Made by a program: the position numbers and the translations under genes. Shown here one piece after another: positions 44,715-53,212 of a DNA stretch of 62,859 nt. Location: assembly GCA_002381565.1 (NCBI GenBank), contig DFWZ01000062.1, positions 26,210-89,068 of the forward strand, written 5' to 3'. This stretch comes from Gallionella sp. UBA4121 (GTDB lineage Bacteria > Pseudomonadota > Gammaproteobacteria > Burkholderiales > Gallionellaceae). Below the pieces are notes generated by a model that saw only the letters and a list, made by a program, of their open reading frames with translations, was not told the origin of the DNA and made no database searches. Each line of letters starts with the position of its first letter. Within the stretch, counting starts at the first letter, position 1.

Positions 44715-45869
44715 ATGAAAATTCTTTTTATCTCCGATGTCTATTTCCCGCGCGTCAACGGTGTCTCTACCTCGATCGAGACTTTTCGCCATGAGCTGCG
44801 CACACTCGGCCACACTGTCCACCTGATCGCTCCCGATTATCATATTCCGACTGAGGATGAATCCGACATCCTGCGCGTACCTGCCAGACGCGTGCCGCTC
44901 GACCCTGAAGATCGATTCATGAGTTACGGCAAGGTGATGCAACATCAGGCGAGGTTGCGCGGCGAACAATACGATCTCATCCATATACAGACCCCTTTCG
45001 TGGCACATTATCTTGGCACCAAACTATCGAAACTGCTGGGCATCCCCTGCATAGAAACCTACCACACCTTTTTTGAAGAGTATCTCTACCACTATGTCCC
45101 GCTTGTTCCGAAGAAACTGATGCGCCTGATCGCCCAGCGTTTCTCGCGCCATCAGGGAAATAGTCTGAATGGCATGGTCGTGCCCTCTCACCCGATGCTG
45201 CATGTGCTCAAGAGCTATGGCATCACCACGCCTACAGAAGTCATCCCGACCGGCATCGAGCCTGCCAGTTTCGTGCCTGGCGACCGGGTCGCTTTTCGTC
45301 AGAAGTACGGCATCGCAGAAGAACGGCCCGTATTGCTTTTCCTGGGGCGCGTTGCCTTTGAGAAAAACATCGGCTTCCTGCTGAAGGTCTTGAGTCGGGT
45401 AAGACACGAAATCCCTGATGTGCTCTTCGTGATCGCCGGTGAAGGTCCCGCACTGAAAAATCTGGAACATGACGTCAAGGCGATGAACCTGCTCGAGAGC
45501 GTCAAGTTCATCGGCTATCTGGATCGCCATACCGAGTTGAATAGCTGTTACAGCTCGGCAGACCTGTTCATTTTCGCATCCCGTACGGAAACGCAGGGCC
45601 TGGTTTTACTGGAAGCCATGGCGCAGGGCACGCCCGTGGTCTCGACCGCAGAACTGGGTACTCGCGACGTATTGCAGGAAGGTTCGGGTGTCTGGATTGC
45701 CCGTGAAGAACTGGACGATTTTTCCGGCAAAGTTGTGAAGATGCTTAAAACTGCCGAAACACGCAAGACGATTGGCGAGGCCGGCCGCAACTACGCACAT
45801 GGCTGGTCAGCCGGCAAACAGGCTGAGCGCATGCTGGCATTCTACCGCACCATCATTGCATCATCCTGA
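44715..45869 (+). CDS. GT4 family glycosyltransferase (Agt-like)
   Basis: 384 residues with a GT-B fold: N-terminal ISDVYFPRVNGVSTSIETF, nucleotide-sugar loop LLFLGRVAFEKNIGFLL, and the EX7E motif in RTETQGLVLLEAMAQGTPVV. It would transfer a sugar to a lipid or glycan acceptor. Coupling to the PlcP-like gene suggests diacylglycerol as acceptor, making glycolipids. The start MKILFISDVYF at 44715 is preferred over a frame extension into the upstream gene. Specificity is inferred. Confidence 0.8.
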   Translation: MKILFISDVYFPRVNGVSTSIETFRHELRTLGHTVHLIAPDYHIPTEDESDILRVPARRVPLDPEDRFMSYGKVMQHQARLRGEQYDLIHIQTPFVAHYLGTKLSKLLGIPCIETYHTFFEEYLYHYVPLVPKKLMRLIAQRFSRHQGNSLNGMVVPSHPMLHVLKSYGITTPTEVIPTGIEPASFVPGDRVAFRQKYGIAEERPVLLFLGRVAFEKNIGFLLKVLSRVRHEIPDVLFVIAGEGPALKNLEHDVKAMNLLESVKFIGYLDRHTELNSCYSSADLFIFASRTETQGLVLLEAMAQGTPVVSTAELGTRDVLQEGSGVWIAREELDDFSGKVVKMLKTAETRKTIGEAGRNYAHGWSAGKQAERMLAFYRTIIASS

Positions 45870-45895
45870 TGCAGGTAAACCTTGCTGTGCAATTT

Positions 45896-46621
45896 TTACC
45901 TCAAGCCCACTGCCTTGAGTTCGGCGCGAAATTTCGCATAATCAGGGCAGGCGCTTGCCACCACGCGCCAGAATGCCGCCGAGTGGTTCATTTCGCGCAG
46001 GTGCGCCAGTTCATGCACCACCACGTAGTCGATCAGATAATGCGGCAGTTTGATGAGCTGAACATTCAGCCGCACCGCGCCACTTGATGTGCAACTGCCC
46101 CATCGGGTTTTCGCGGTTGTCAGCTTGACCGATTCGGGTTTGACATCCAGCATGGGCGCGTAATGTGCCGCTCGCGCAGCAAACAACGGCAGCGCCTGCT
46201 GGCGATACCATGCCGACACCCGTTGTTCGATGCGCGCCGCACTGCCCTCATCCCGCACCCGTAACTCGTCCCCGAAACACTGCACCGGGCGGGAAAACTG
46301 TCCCACGCGCAACGTCAGGATATCGCCCAGATAAGGAATGATCTCGCCGTCCATCCAGCACAGCGCCGCAGGTGCGCGCGCCTGCCAGCCATCCAGCTTA
46401 TCGACTACCCAGCTCGCCCTGTCCTGCAACACTTCATTCAGCCAGCTCTCCGCAGCCCGCAGCGGCATGCTCACGGTCAGTCCTCTGTCATCGATGCGCA
46501 ACCCGATGCTGCGCCGTTTAGCGCTGCGCTTCAGGGTGTAGGCGATGTGACGACCTTCGAGCAGAACCGCGCGCTGTTCCACTGAGGGAGGTATATCCAG
46601 ATTTCGCAGCCGTTTTAGCAT
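45896..46621 (-). CDS. YgjP-like (DUF45) metal-dependent protease family
   Basis: 241 residues, with the conserved block TRWGSCTSSGAVRLNVQLI and zinc motif VVHELAHLREMNHSAAFW. Cytosolic metalloprotease-like proteins of this group have no settled substrate. TTG 46639 is an alternative start six codons upstream; neither has a clear ribosome site. Convergent with the glycosyltransferase gene. Confidence 0.82.
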   Translation of the reverse strand: MLKRLRNLDIPPSVEQRAVLLEGRHIAYTLKRSAKRRSIGLRIDDRGLTVSMPLRAAESWLNEVLQDRASWVVDKLDGWQARAPAALCWMDGEIIPYLGDILTLRVGQFSRPVQCFGDELRVRDEGSAARIEQRVSAWYRQQALPLFAARAAHYAPMLDVKPESVKLTTAKTRWGSCTSSGAVRLNVQLIKLPHYLIDYVVVHELAHLREMNHSAAFWRVVASACPDYAKFRAELKAVGLR

Positions 46622-46682
46622 CAGAGAATTATTAACCAATAATCAGTTATCCACGAAACAGGGATTAATAAAACAAGAACCT

Positions 46683-46857
46683 GTCCACGAAAAACACGAA
46701 AGGCACGAACAAAATACTCAACATGATCTTTGTTATATACGTATATGGCTCTACTTACGTCAGCCGATAGATTGACTAACTGGGCAAAAAAATCCAATAA
46801 AAACATAAATATTATTTGTCATGTAGCTTTTTCGTGCCTTTCGTGTTTTTCGTGGAC
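46683..46857. mobile_element. 175-bp element with perfect 27-bp inverted ends
   Basis: The ends 46683-46709 and 46831-46857 are exact reverse complements over 27 bases, built of CACGAAA words (CACGAAAAACACGAAAGG). The 121-base interior is AT-rich, contains TATATACGTATA, and has no gene. Size and ends resemble a MITE, but no target duplication was found; two copies of a CACGAAA repeat facing each other is the other reading. Confidence 0.5.
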
Positions 46858-46877
46858 GACTTTTTCTAATGTTCGAG

Positions 46878-47573
46878 TTACTGTATCTCGTTCTCTATCC
46901 ACGCCTCTGTGCGCGCGTTGATCTCATCGGCTTTGAGACCTGAAGTCACAATAGGCGTGCCGATGCTCATGGTAATCAGGCCCGGGCGCTTGATGAAAGA
47001 ATTGCGTCCCCACAGGCGCCCGGCGTTGTGCGCCACCGGCAACACCGGCACGCCGGCAGACGCTGCCAGCAATGCGCCGCCCACCTTGTACTTGCCGCGC
47101 TCGCCATACGGGATACGCGTGCCTTCAGGGAAAATCACCACGAAAAAACCTTGCGCCAGCCGCTCCTTCCCCTGTTTCAACAACTGCTTCACCGCGCCCT
47201 TGCCGTCGCTGCGGTTGATGGCAATCGGGCTGGTCATCGCCAGGCCCCAGCCAAAGAACGGCAACCACAGCAGTTCGCGTTTAAGCACCCAGGCTTGCGG
47301 CGGGAAGATGACCTGCAGCGCCAGCGTCTCCCACGCCGACTGGTGCTTGCACAGCACGATGCAGGGCTCTTTTGGAATGTTCTCGATGCCAATCACCTGA
47401 TGGCGGATGCCGCATACCACCTTTAGCAGCCAGATCATCGTCCGCGCGTAACTGGAAATCAGGCGATAACGCGTCAGCGGCGGAAAAGGATACGTCAATA
47501 TCGCCATCGTGGAGAATATCGGCGTGAGTACCAGTTGCAACAGCAGAAAAATCAAAGAACGCAGGGCTAGCAT
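46878..47573 (-). CDS. plsC: 1-acyl-sn-glycerol-3-phosphate acyltransferase
   Basis: 231 residues with an N-terminal membrane segment, the acyltransferase motif I as KHQSAWETL (HX4E instead of the common HX4D), motif III FPEGTRIPYGE, and a C-terminal VPVLPVAHN. It adds the second acyl chain in phospholipid synthesis. The HX4E form is seen in many betaproteobacterial copies. Next gene after gmhB on the same strand. Confidence 0.93.
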   Translation of the reverse strand: MLALRSLIFLLLQLVLTPIFSTMAILTYPFPPLTRYRLISSYARTMIWLLKVVCGIRHQVIGIENIPKEPCIVLCKHQSAWETLALQVIFPPQAWVLKRELLWLPFFGWGLAMTSPIAINRSDGKGAVKQLLKQGKERLAQGFFVVIFPEGTRIPYGERGKYKVGGALLAASAGVPVLPVAHNAGRLWGRNSFIKRPGLITMSIGTPIVTSGLKADEINARTEAWIENEIQ

Positions 47574-47592
47574 CTCAATCCAGTAGTTAGTG

Positions 47593-47680
47593 TGAAATTC
47601 GCGTAGCGATTCGCTTGATCCCTCGCCCTCCGGGAGAGGGTTTGGGTGAGGGAGAGCGAAGCGAGGGTTCCGGGCATGGG
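47593..47680. repeat. composite repeat between plsC and gmhB
   Basis: TGTGAAATTCGCGTAGCGAT at 47593, then CCCTCGCCCTCCGGGAGAGGG hairpin-like sequence, then GGGAGAGCGAAGCGAGG to 47680. A close copy is inside lnt (62227-62316) and a rearranged one inside the mshI-like gene. Confidence 0.6.
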
Positions 47681-47718
47681 CGAGTTTCGATTTCTAGTGT
47701 ATTCCAATTCCATGACCG

Positions 47719-48261
47719 TTAAATAGCAGGTCGGAGCAGTTCTGCGGCCACTGCGGCAAGGTCGGGGAAAACCTGCGTTCCTTCCGGCAGACCGCCTGCA
47801 CCTTGAGTTTTCATGCCTTTTCCGGTTAACACCAGATAGGGAGTCGCACCCAATGCGGCGGCCGGCAGCAAATCGCGCAGCGAATCACCCACGACCGGCA
47901 CGTCGGCCAGATTCACGTTATAGCGCAGCGCAATTTCTTCCAGCATGCCCGTCTCAGGCTTGCGGCAATGGCAATGACTCTCAGCCGTATGCGGGCAGAA
48001 AAACACCGCATCAATGCGCGCGCCGACCAGCGCGCACGCCTTATGCATCTTGTCGTGTATCGCGTTCAGCGTGGGCATGTCGAACAACCCGCGCCCAACG
48101 CCCGACTGATTGGTCGCCACTACCACTCGATAATCTGCCTGATTCAGGCGTGCTATGGCTTCCAGGCTGCCCGGGATCGGCTGCCACTCTGCAAGATTTT
48201 TGATGAACTGGTCGGAATCCAGGTTGATCACGCCGTCACGGTCGAGGATGATGAGTTTCAT
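47719..48261 (-). CDS. gmhB: D-glycero-beta-D-manno-heptose-1,7-bisphosphate phosphatase
   Basis: 180 residues, HAD type. DRDGVINLDSDQ, TNQSGVGRGLF, zinc-binding CPHTAESHCHCRKPETG and VGDSLRDLLPA are all present. Acts in ADP-heptose synthesis for LPS core. Its ATG overlaps the glyS stop by four bases. Confidence 0.95.
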   Translation of the reverse strand: MKLIILDRDGVINLDSDQFIKNLAEWQPIPGSLEAIARLNQADYRVVVATNQSGVGRGLFDMPTLNAIHDKMHKACALVGARIDAVFFCPHTAESHCHCRKPETGMLEEIALRYNVNLADVPVVGDSLRDLLPAAALGATPYLVLTGKGMKTQGAGGLPEGTQVFPDLAAVAAELLRPAI

Positions 48262-50366
48262 GACGCCAACCTGGAAAGATCGGCTACGCGGTTCATCGAA
48301 TCATGCAGTGCCTCGAGCAGACGCAGGCGATTCGTGCGCAAATCTGCATTATCGACATTCACCATAACTTGGTCGAAAAAACGGTCCACAGGCTCCTTGA
48401 GTGCGGCCAAGGACTGTAGGTGCGCAGTGTAATCCCCAGCATCGAAAGCGGCGATGGCCTTTTTAGCGGTGTCCTGAAGCGCTTTGAGGAAGTCCTTCTC
48501 CGCCTGCTCATCCAGCAGATCAGAGAGGATTTCGCCGGAAATGTACTCGCTTTTCTTCAGGATATTGCCGACCCGCTTGTTGGCGGCAGCCAGCGCGGCG
48601 GCTTCCGGCAAGGCGGCGAATGCCCGCACCGCAACAAGGCGCCGAGGTATTTCACTCAAATGCTGCGGACGCTGGGACAGCACCGCATCCACCTCGTTGG
48701 CGGTATAGCCCAACTCGCGCATCATCCCGCCCACGCGTTCGAAGATAAAAAGCTCGACATCGGCGTGTGCGTTGCTCAGCAAACCGGCCGGAAAACCTCT
48801 GAACGCGCTGGCGATCAAATCGCACAGATTGAGCGGCAGTTCCTTTTCGATCAGCATGCGGATCACGCCCAGTGCATGGCGGCGCAGTGCGAACGGATCA
48901 CGGTCGCCTGTCGGAATCTGCCCGATGCCAAACATGCCGACCAGCGTTTCCAGCTTGTCCGCCAATGCCACGCAGATGCCGACCGGATTACGCGGCAACT
49001 CGTCGCCCGCAAAACGCGGCTTGTAGTGATCCTCGATGGCGTAGGCGACATCGTCAGAGATGCCGTCGTGCTGCGCGTAATAACGCCCCATGATGCCCTG
49101 CAATTCGGGGAATTCACCCACCATATCGGTGAGCAGATCAGCCTTGGCAAGCAATGCCGCCTGATCGGCTTTGCGCATCAACTCAAGGTCTCTCAATTGA
49201 TGCGCGATGCCTCTGACAATGGCCTGCACGCGTTCCACTCGCTCTCCCTGCGAGCCCAGCTTGTTGTGATAAACCACGCGTGACAATCCCAGCACGCGTG
49301 CATCCAGCGGTTTTTTCCTGTCCTGGTCGAAGAAAAATTTCGCATCCGCCAGGCGCGGGCGTACCACGCGCTCGTTGCCACTGACAACCAGACTCGCGTC
49401 CTGTGGCCTGATGTTGGACACGATCAGAAACTTGTTGGTAAGGCGGCCTTTAGCATCCAGCAGCGGGAAGTATTTCTGGTTCGCCTTCATGGTCAGAATC
49501 AGGCATTCCTGCGGCACCGCCAGGAAGTCTTCCTCGAAAGTGCCGACCAGCACGTTAGGGCGCTCGACCAGTGCGGTCACTTCATCGAGCAACGCATCAT
49601 CCTCAATCGGCCTGAGACCTTCCCTGTCGGCAGCAGCGCCAAGCTGGCGCACGATTTCCGCGCGGCGTTCAGTGAAGCTCGCAATCACGGCGCCCTCTTT
49701 TTCCATCTGTGCCGCATAACTGTCGGCTTCTTCGATCACGATGGTATCGATGAATGCTTCGAAGCGATGCCCGCGAGTCTCACGCCCTGCGGTCAGACCC
49801 AGCGCCGAAACCGGCACAATTTCGCTGCCGTGCAGGGCGATCAGACTGTGTGCCGGGCGCACGAAATTGACGGTCTGCCAGCCATCGCCTGTCGGATCCG
49901 GATAGGTCATCACCCTGGCAATCGGCAATTTGGCGAGCGCATCCTTAAGTGCATGCTGCAACCCGTCCAAAAGCAGAACACCGTCAACCACGCTGTCGAA
50001 ATACAAGGTTTCTGACTTGCCATCCATCGCACGTTTGAGCTCCGGCAGGATCGACGCATCCGCACCCAGACTGGCGAGCTTCTTGAGCAAGGTAGGGGTT
50101 GCCTGACCATCCGCATCCAGCCCCACCATCACCGGCATCAATTTCTGCGACACGGATTTGTCTGCGGCCTGCGCCGACACACCCGCCACATGCACAGCAA
50201 GACGACGCGGGGTGGCAAAAGCCGTCACATCCGCGTCCTTCAACGCCAATCCCTGCGCCACAAGGCTTGCCGACAACGTTTGAGCAAAACTCTCGCCCAG
50301 CTTCTTCAATGACTTCGGCGGCAACTCTTCGACGAACAGTTCGACCAGCAGATTTTTCGTACTCAT
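48258..50366 (-). CDS. glyS: glycyl-tRNA synthetase beta subunit
   Basis: 702 residues. Starts NLLVELFVEELPPKSLKKLG, as is typical, and has GNERVVRPRLADAKFFFDQD in the core. With GlyQ it forms the alpha2beta2 bacterial enzyme. ATGC-type overlaps of four bases on both sides put it in a glyQ-glyS-gmhB operon. Confidence 0.97.
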   Translation of the reverse strand: MSTKNLLVELFVEELPPKSLKKLGESFAQTLSASLVAQGLALKDADVTAFATPRRLAVHVAGVSAQAADKSVSQKLMPVMVGLDADGQATPTLLKKLASLGADASILPELKRAMDGKSETLYFDSVVDGVLLLDGLQHALKDALAKLPIARVMTYPDPTGDGWQTVNFVRPAHSLIALHGSEIVPVSALGLTAGRETRGHRFEAFIDTIVIEEADSYAAQMEKEGAVIASFTERRAEIVRQLGAAADREGLRPIEDDALLDEVTALVERPNVLVGTFEEDFLAVPQECLILTMKANQKYFPLLDAKGRLTNKFLIVSNIRPQDASLVVSGNERVVRPRLADAKFFFDQDRKKPLDARVLGLSRVVYHNKLGSQGERVERVQAIVRGIAHQLRDLELMRKADQAALLAKADLLTDMVGEFPELQGIMGRYYAQHDGISDDVAYAIEDHYKPRFAGDELPRNPVGICVALADKLETLVGMFGIGQIPTGDRDPFALRRHALGVIRMLIEKELPLNLCDLIASAFRGFPAGLLSNAHADVELFIFERVGGMMRELGYTANEVDAVLSQRPQHLSEIPRRLVAVRAFAALPEAAALAAANKRVGNILKKSEYISGEILSDLLDEQAEKDFLKALQDTAKKAIAAFDAGDYTAHLQSLAALKEPVDRFFDQVMVNVDNADLRTNRLRLLEALHDSMNRVADLSRLAS

Positions 50367-51304
50367 GCTGCTGCCCCTTCGGCTAGACTTGGTTTTTTCG
50401 TTTCAATCTGCGCCAGCGCATCCTCCGCCCAGCCTTTGGGTGCCATCGGAAAGCCAAGACGTGCGCGGCTGTCCAGATAGGCGGCCGCGACGCTGCGCGC
50501 CAGATTGCGTATCCGGCCCATGTAAGCCGCACGTTCCGTCACCGAAATAGCACCGCGCGCGTCCAGCAAGTTGAAGCTGTGCGCGGCTTTGAGCACCTGC
50601 TCGTATGCGGGCAGCGCCAGCTGGTTTTCCATCAGATGTTTGGCCTGCTTCTCGTAGCTGCCAAATGCGCCCAGCAAAAAATCCACATCGCTGTGCTCGA
50701 AGTTGTAGGTGGATTGCTCGACCTCGTTCTGGTGGTACACGTCACCGTAAGTCACGCCATCGGTCCAGGTCAGGTCATAGACGCTTTCCACGCCTTGCAG
50801 ATACATTGCCAGACGTTCCAGCCCGTAGGTGATCTCGCCGGTGATCGGCCGGCAGTCGATGCCGCCGACCTGCTGAAAATAGGTGAACTGGGTGACTTCC
50901 ATGCCGTTCAGCCAGACTTCCCAGCCCAGCCCCCACGCGCCCAGCGTCGGGTTCTCCCAGTCGTCCTCGACGAAGCGGATGTCGTTTTGTTTGAGATCAA
51001 AGCCCAGCGCTTCCAGAGAACCCAGATACAGCTCAAGGATGTTGGCAGGAGCAGGTTTCAACACAATCTGAAACTGGTAGTAATGCTGCAAACGATTCGG
51101 ATTTTCACCGTAGCGGCCATCCTTGGGACGGCGGGACGGCTGCACATAAGCAGCGCGCCAGGGCTCAGGCCCCAATGCGCGCAGGAAGGTGGCGGTGTGC
51201 GAGGTGCCCGCGCCGACTTCCATGTCGTAGGGTTGCAGCAGCGCGCAGCCCTGCTTGTCCCAGTAATTCTGTAGTGTCAGGATGATTTGCTGAAAGGTTA
51301 GCAT
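50363..51304 (-). CDS. glyQ: glycyl-tRNA synthetase alpha subunit
   Basis: 313 residues. FQQIILTLQNYWDKQGC at the N-terminus, PSRRPKDGRYGENPNRLQ, and YGLERLAMYLQGV identify the class II catalytic subunit. ATG 51304 gives MLTFQQI; a TTG two codons upstream is unlikely. The promoter block at 51335-51343 lies about 31 bases upstream. Confidence 0.97.
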   Translation of the reverse strand: MLTFQQIILTLQNYWDKQGCALLQPYDMEVGAGTSHTATFLRALGPEPWRAAYVQPSRRPKDGRYGENPNRLQHYYQFQIVLKPAPANILELYLGSLEALGFDLKQNDIRFVEDDWENPTLGAWGLGWEVWLNGMEVTQFTYFQQVGGIDCRPITGEITYGLERLAMYLQGVESVYDLTWTDGVTYGDVYHQNEVEQSTYNFEHSDVDFLLGAFGSYEKQAKHLMENQLALPAYEQVLKAAHSFNLLDARGAISVTERAAYMGRIRNLARSVAAAYLDSRARLGFPMAPKGWAEDALAQIETKKPSLAEGAAA

Positions 51305-51334
51305 GAACAAAAACCGGCAGGATTTACTAAAGGT

Positions 51335-51343
51335 CGCATTTTA
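51335..51343 (-). promoter_or_regulatory. probable -10 region of glyQ
   Basis: On the minus strand TAAAATGCG, in a CCGTAAAATGCGACC context, ahead of glyQ. Confidence 0.45.
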
Positions 51344-51491
51344 CGGGTTTTAGACCTTCTGCGTCAGCCCCTGCGAAATTCCCCAACTTTTTTTGCGCGT
51401 TGGGCTGGCGCTCCGGCCATAACACTCGTATATTCCCTGCCACGACAGTTGGACTGTTTTGTCGATAAAAATAACTCACTCGGGAGAGATC

Positions 51492-52520
51492 ATGAAATTA
51501 CGCGTTGCAACGATGTTTGTACTGGCCCTGGGGTTTTGCGGCGCAGCCAATGCCGCCGGTGAAATCATCATCAAATTCAGTCATGTGGTCGCCCCCGACA
51601 CGCCCAAGGGACAGGCCGCCGAACGCTTCAAGCAACTCGCTGAAAAATTGACCAGGGGTAAAGTGAAGGTCGAGGTTTATCCCAACAGCCAGCTCTACAA
51701 GGACCGCGAAGAAATAGAAGCGTTGCAAAGCGGCGCGGTACAAATGCTCGCCCCGTCGCTGGCCAAGTTCGGCCCCATGGGCGCACGCGAATTCGAATTA
51801 TTTGACCTGCCCTTTCTGTTTCCCAACCAGGAAGCGCTGCACCGCGTGATGGATGGCGAGGTGGGCAAGAAACTGTTCGCGAAACTCGATACCAAGGGCG
51901 TAACCGGTCTGGCCTTCTGGGACAACGGCTTCAAGCAGATGAGTTCGAATAAACCCATGCATACCGTAGCCGATTTTTCCGGCCTGAAGATGCGCATTCA
52001 ATCCTCCAAGGTATTGAGCGCAGAAATGAAGGCGCTGGGCGCCAATCCTCAAGTAATGGCATTCAGCGAGGTCTACACCGCCTTGCAACAGGGCGTGGTG
52101 GATGGCACGGAAAATCCGGTATCCAATTTCTATACCCAGAAAATGAATGAAGTGCAAAAGCACATGACCATGTCCAATCATGGCTACCTGGGCTATGCGG
52201 TGATTGTGAACAAAAAATTCTGGGACGGATTGCCGGCTGATATACGCACCGAACTTGCGCAAGCCATGAAAGAAGCCACAACCTATGAGCGTGACATCGC
52301 GCAAAAGGATAACGACGACGCACTGGCCAAAGTGATCGCAGCCAGGACCACCACCGTCTACCAGCTGACCCCGGCGGAGCGGGCGGAATGGCAGAAAACC
52401 TTGCAGCCGTTGCAGAAGGAATTTGCATCCGTGATCGGTGCAGACCTGATCCAGAGTGCCAATGCGACTGCCGCGCAAGTCATCCGTGAGCAAGCAGTCA
52501 AAGCACCGGCAAAAAAATAA
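51492..52520 (+). CDS. dctP: TRAP transporter solute-binding protein (DctP family)
   Basis: 342 residues with a signal peptide (~1-21, cleaved near ANAAG) and the family pattern IKFSHVVAPDTPKGQAAERF and NPVSNFYTQKMNEVQKH. It binds an organic acid, probably a C4-dicarboxylate, in the periplasm. GGGAGAG lies 3-9 bases before ATG 51492. The arginine that holds the carboxylate is in LKMRIQSSKVL. Substrate not proven. Confidence 0.93.
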   Translation: MKLRVATMFVLALGFCGAANAAGEIIIKFSHVVAPDTPKGQAAERFKQLAEKLTRGKVKVEVYPNSQLYKDREEIEALQSGAVQMLAPSLAKFGPMGAREFELFDLPFLFPNQEALHRVMDGEVGKKLFAKLDTKGVTGLAFWDNGFKQMSSNKPMHTVADFSGLKMRIQSSKVLSAEMKALGANPQVMAFSEVYTALQQGVVDGTENPVSNFYTQKMNEVQKHMTMSNHGYLGYAVIVNKKFWDGLPADIRTELAQAMKEATTYERDIAQKDNDDALAKVIAARTTTVYQLTPAERAEWQKTLQPLQKEFASVIGADLIQSANATAAQVIREQAVKAPAKK

Positions 52521-52542
52521 TTACTTTTATTCATTTGCTTTG

Positions 52543-52665
52543 TCATTCCCGCGAAAGCGGGAATCCAGTTGACGGAGCTGCTTACGCGTAGCGGGACAAC
52601 GGTTTTGCCTCCGCTGCGCGGACAATACCCTCTAATTAGCTGGATTCCCGCTTTCGCGGGAATGA
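52543..52665. repeat. facing pair of 26-bp perfect inverted repeats
   Basis: TCATTCCCGCGAAAGCGGGA at 52543 and its exact reverse complement ending at 52665, arms 26 bases, separated by 71 bases. It lies between dctP and dctQ, in the middle of the operon. Confidence 0.75.
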
Positions 52666-52699
52666 TGACCCTCTGATCTTTCTGACACCGAAAATTGCA

Positions 52700-53212
52700 A
52701 TGATCAATCGCTTTCTGAACCACTTCGAAGAATTTCTGATTGCCAGCTTCATGGCAGCCGCGACGCTAATCACCTTTGCCGCCGTGGTGATGCGCTATAC
52801 CACGGGAGCCGGCATAGACTGGGCGCAGGAACTCACCATCTACCTGTTCATCTGGATGGCCAAATTCGGCGCAGCTTACGGTGTGCGCACCGGCATACAC
52901 ATAGGCGTGGATTTTCTGGTCAACTGGGTGCGCCCGTCCATACGCCGCAAGATGGTCATCATTGCCTTATGCTTAGGCATAATCTTCACAGGCTCTATCG
53001 CCTTTTTCGGCGCACGCTGGGTGCTGTTCATTTACGGTACAGGGCAAGTGTCGCCCGACATGGAAATGCCGATGTGGATCGTCTACCTTGCGATCCCCTT
53101 CGGCTCGGGCCTGATGTGCTACCGCTTCATGCAGGTACTGACAGGCTTCATTAAAAACGGGGTCTTGCCCACGCACAGCTTCGGCGGCGATGATATGGAG
53201 GCAGCAGCATGA
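52700..53212 (+). CDS. dctQ: TRAP transporter small membrane subunit
   Basis: 170 residues with four membrane helices (~12-33, ~47-65, ~85-108, ~125-148), including the family segment AAVVMRYTTGAGIDWAQEL. It pairs with the large subunit. Its stop overlaps dctM by four bases. Separated from dctP by a 179-base repeat-filled gap. Confidence 0.92.
   Translation: MINRFLNHFEEFLIASFMAAATLITFAAVVMRYTTGAGIDWAQELTIYLFIWMAKFGAAYGVRTGIHIGVDFLVNWVRPSIRRKMVIIALCLGIIFTGSIAFFGARWVLFIYGTGQVSPDMEMPMWIVYLAIPFGSGLMCYRFMQVLTGFIKNGVLPTHSFGGDDMEAAA

Noticed and set aside
46878..47573. plsC as inactive because of HX4E
   Set aside because: The KHQSAWE form is common in betaproteobacterial acyltransferases and all other motifs are intact.
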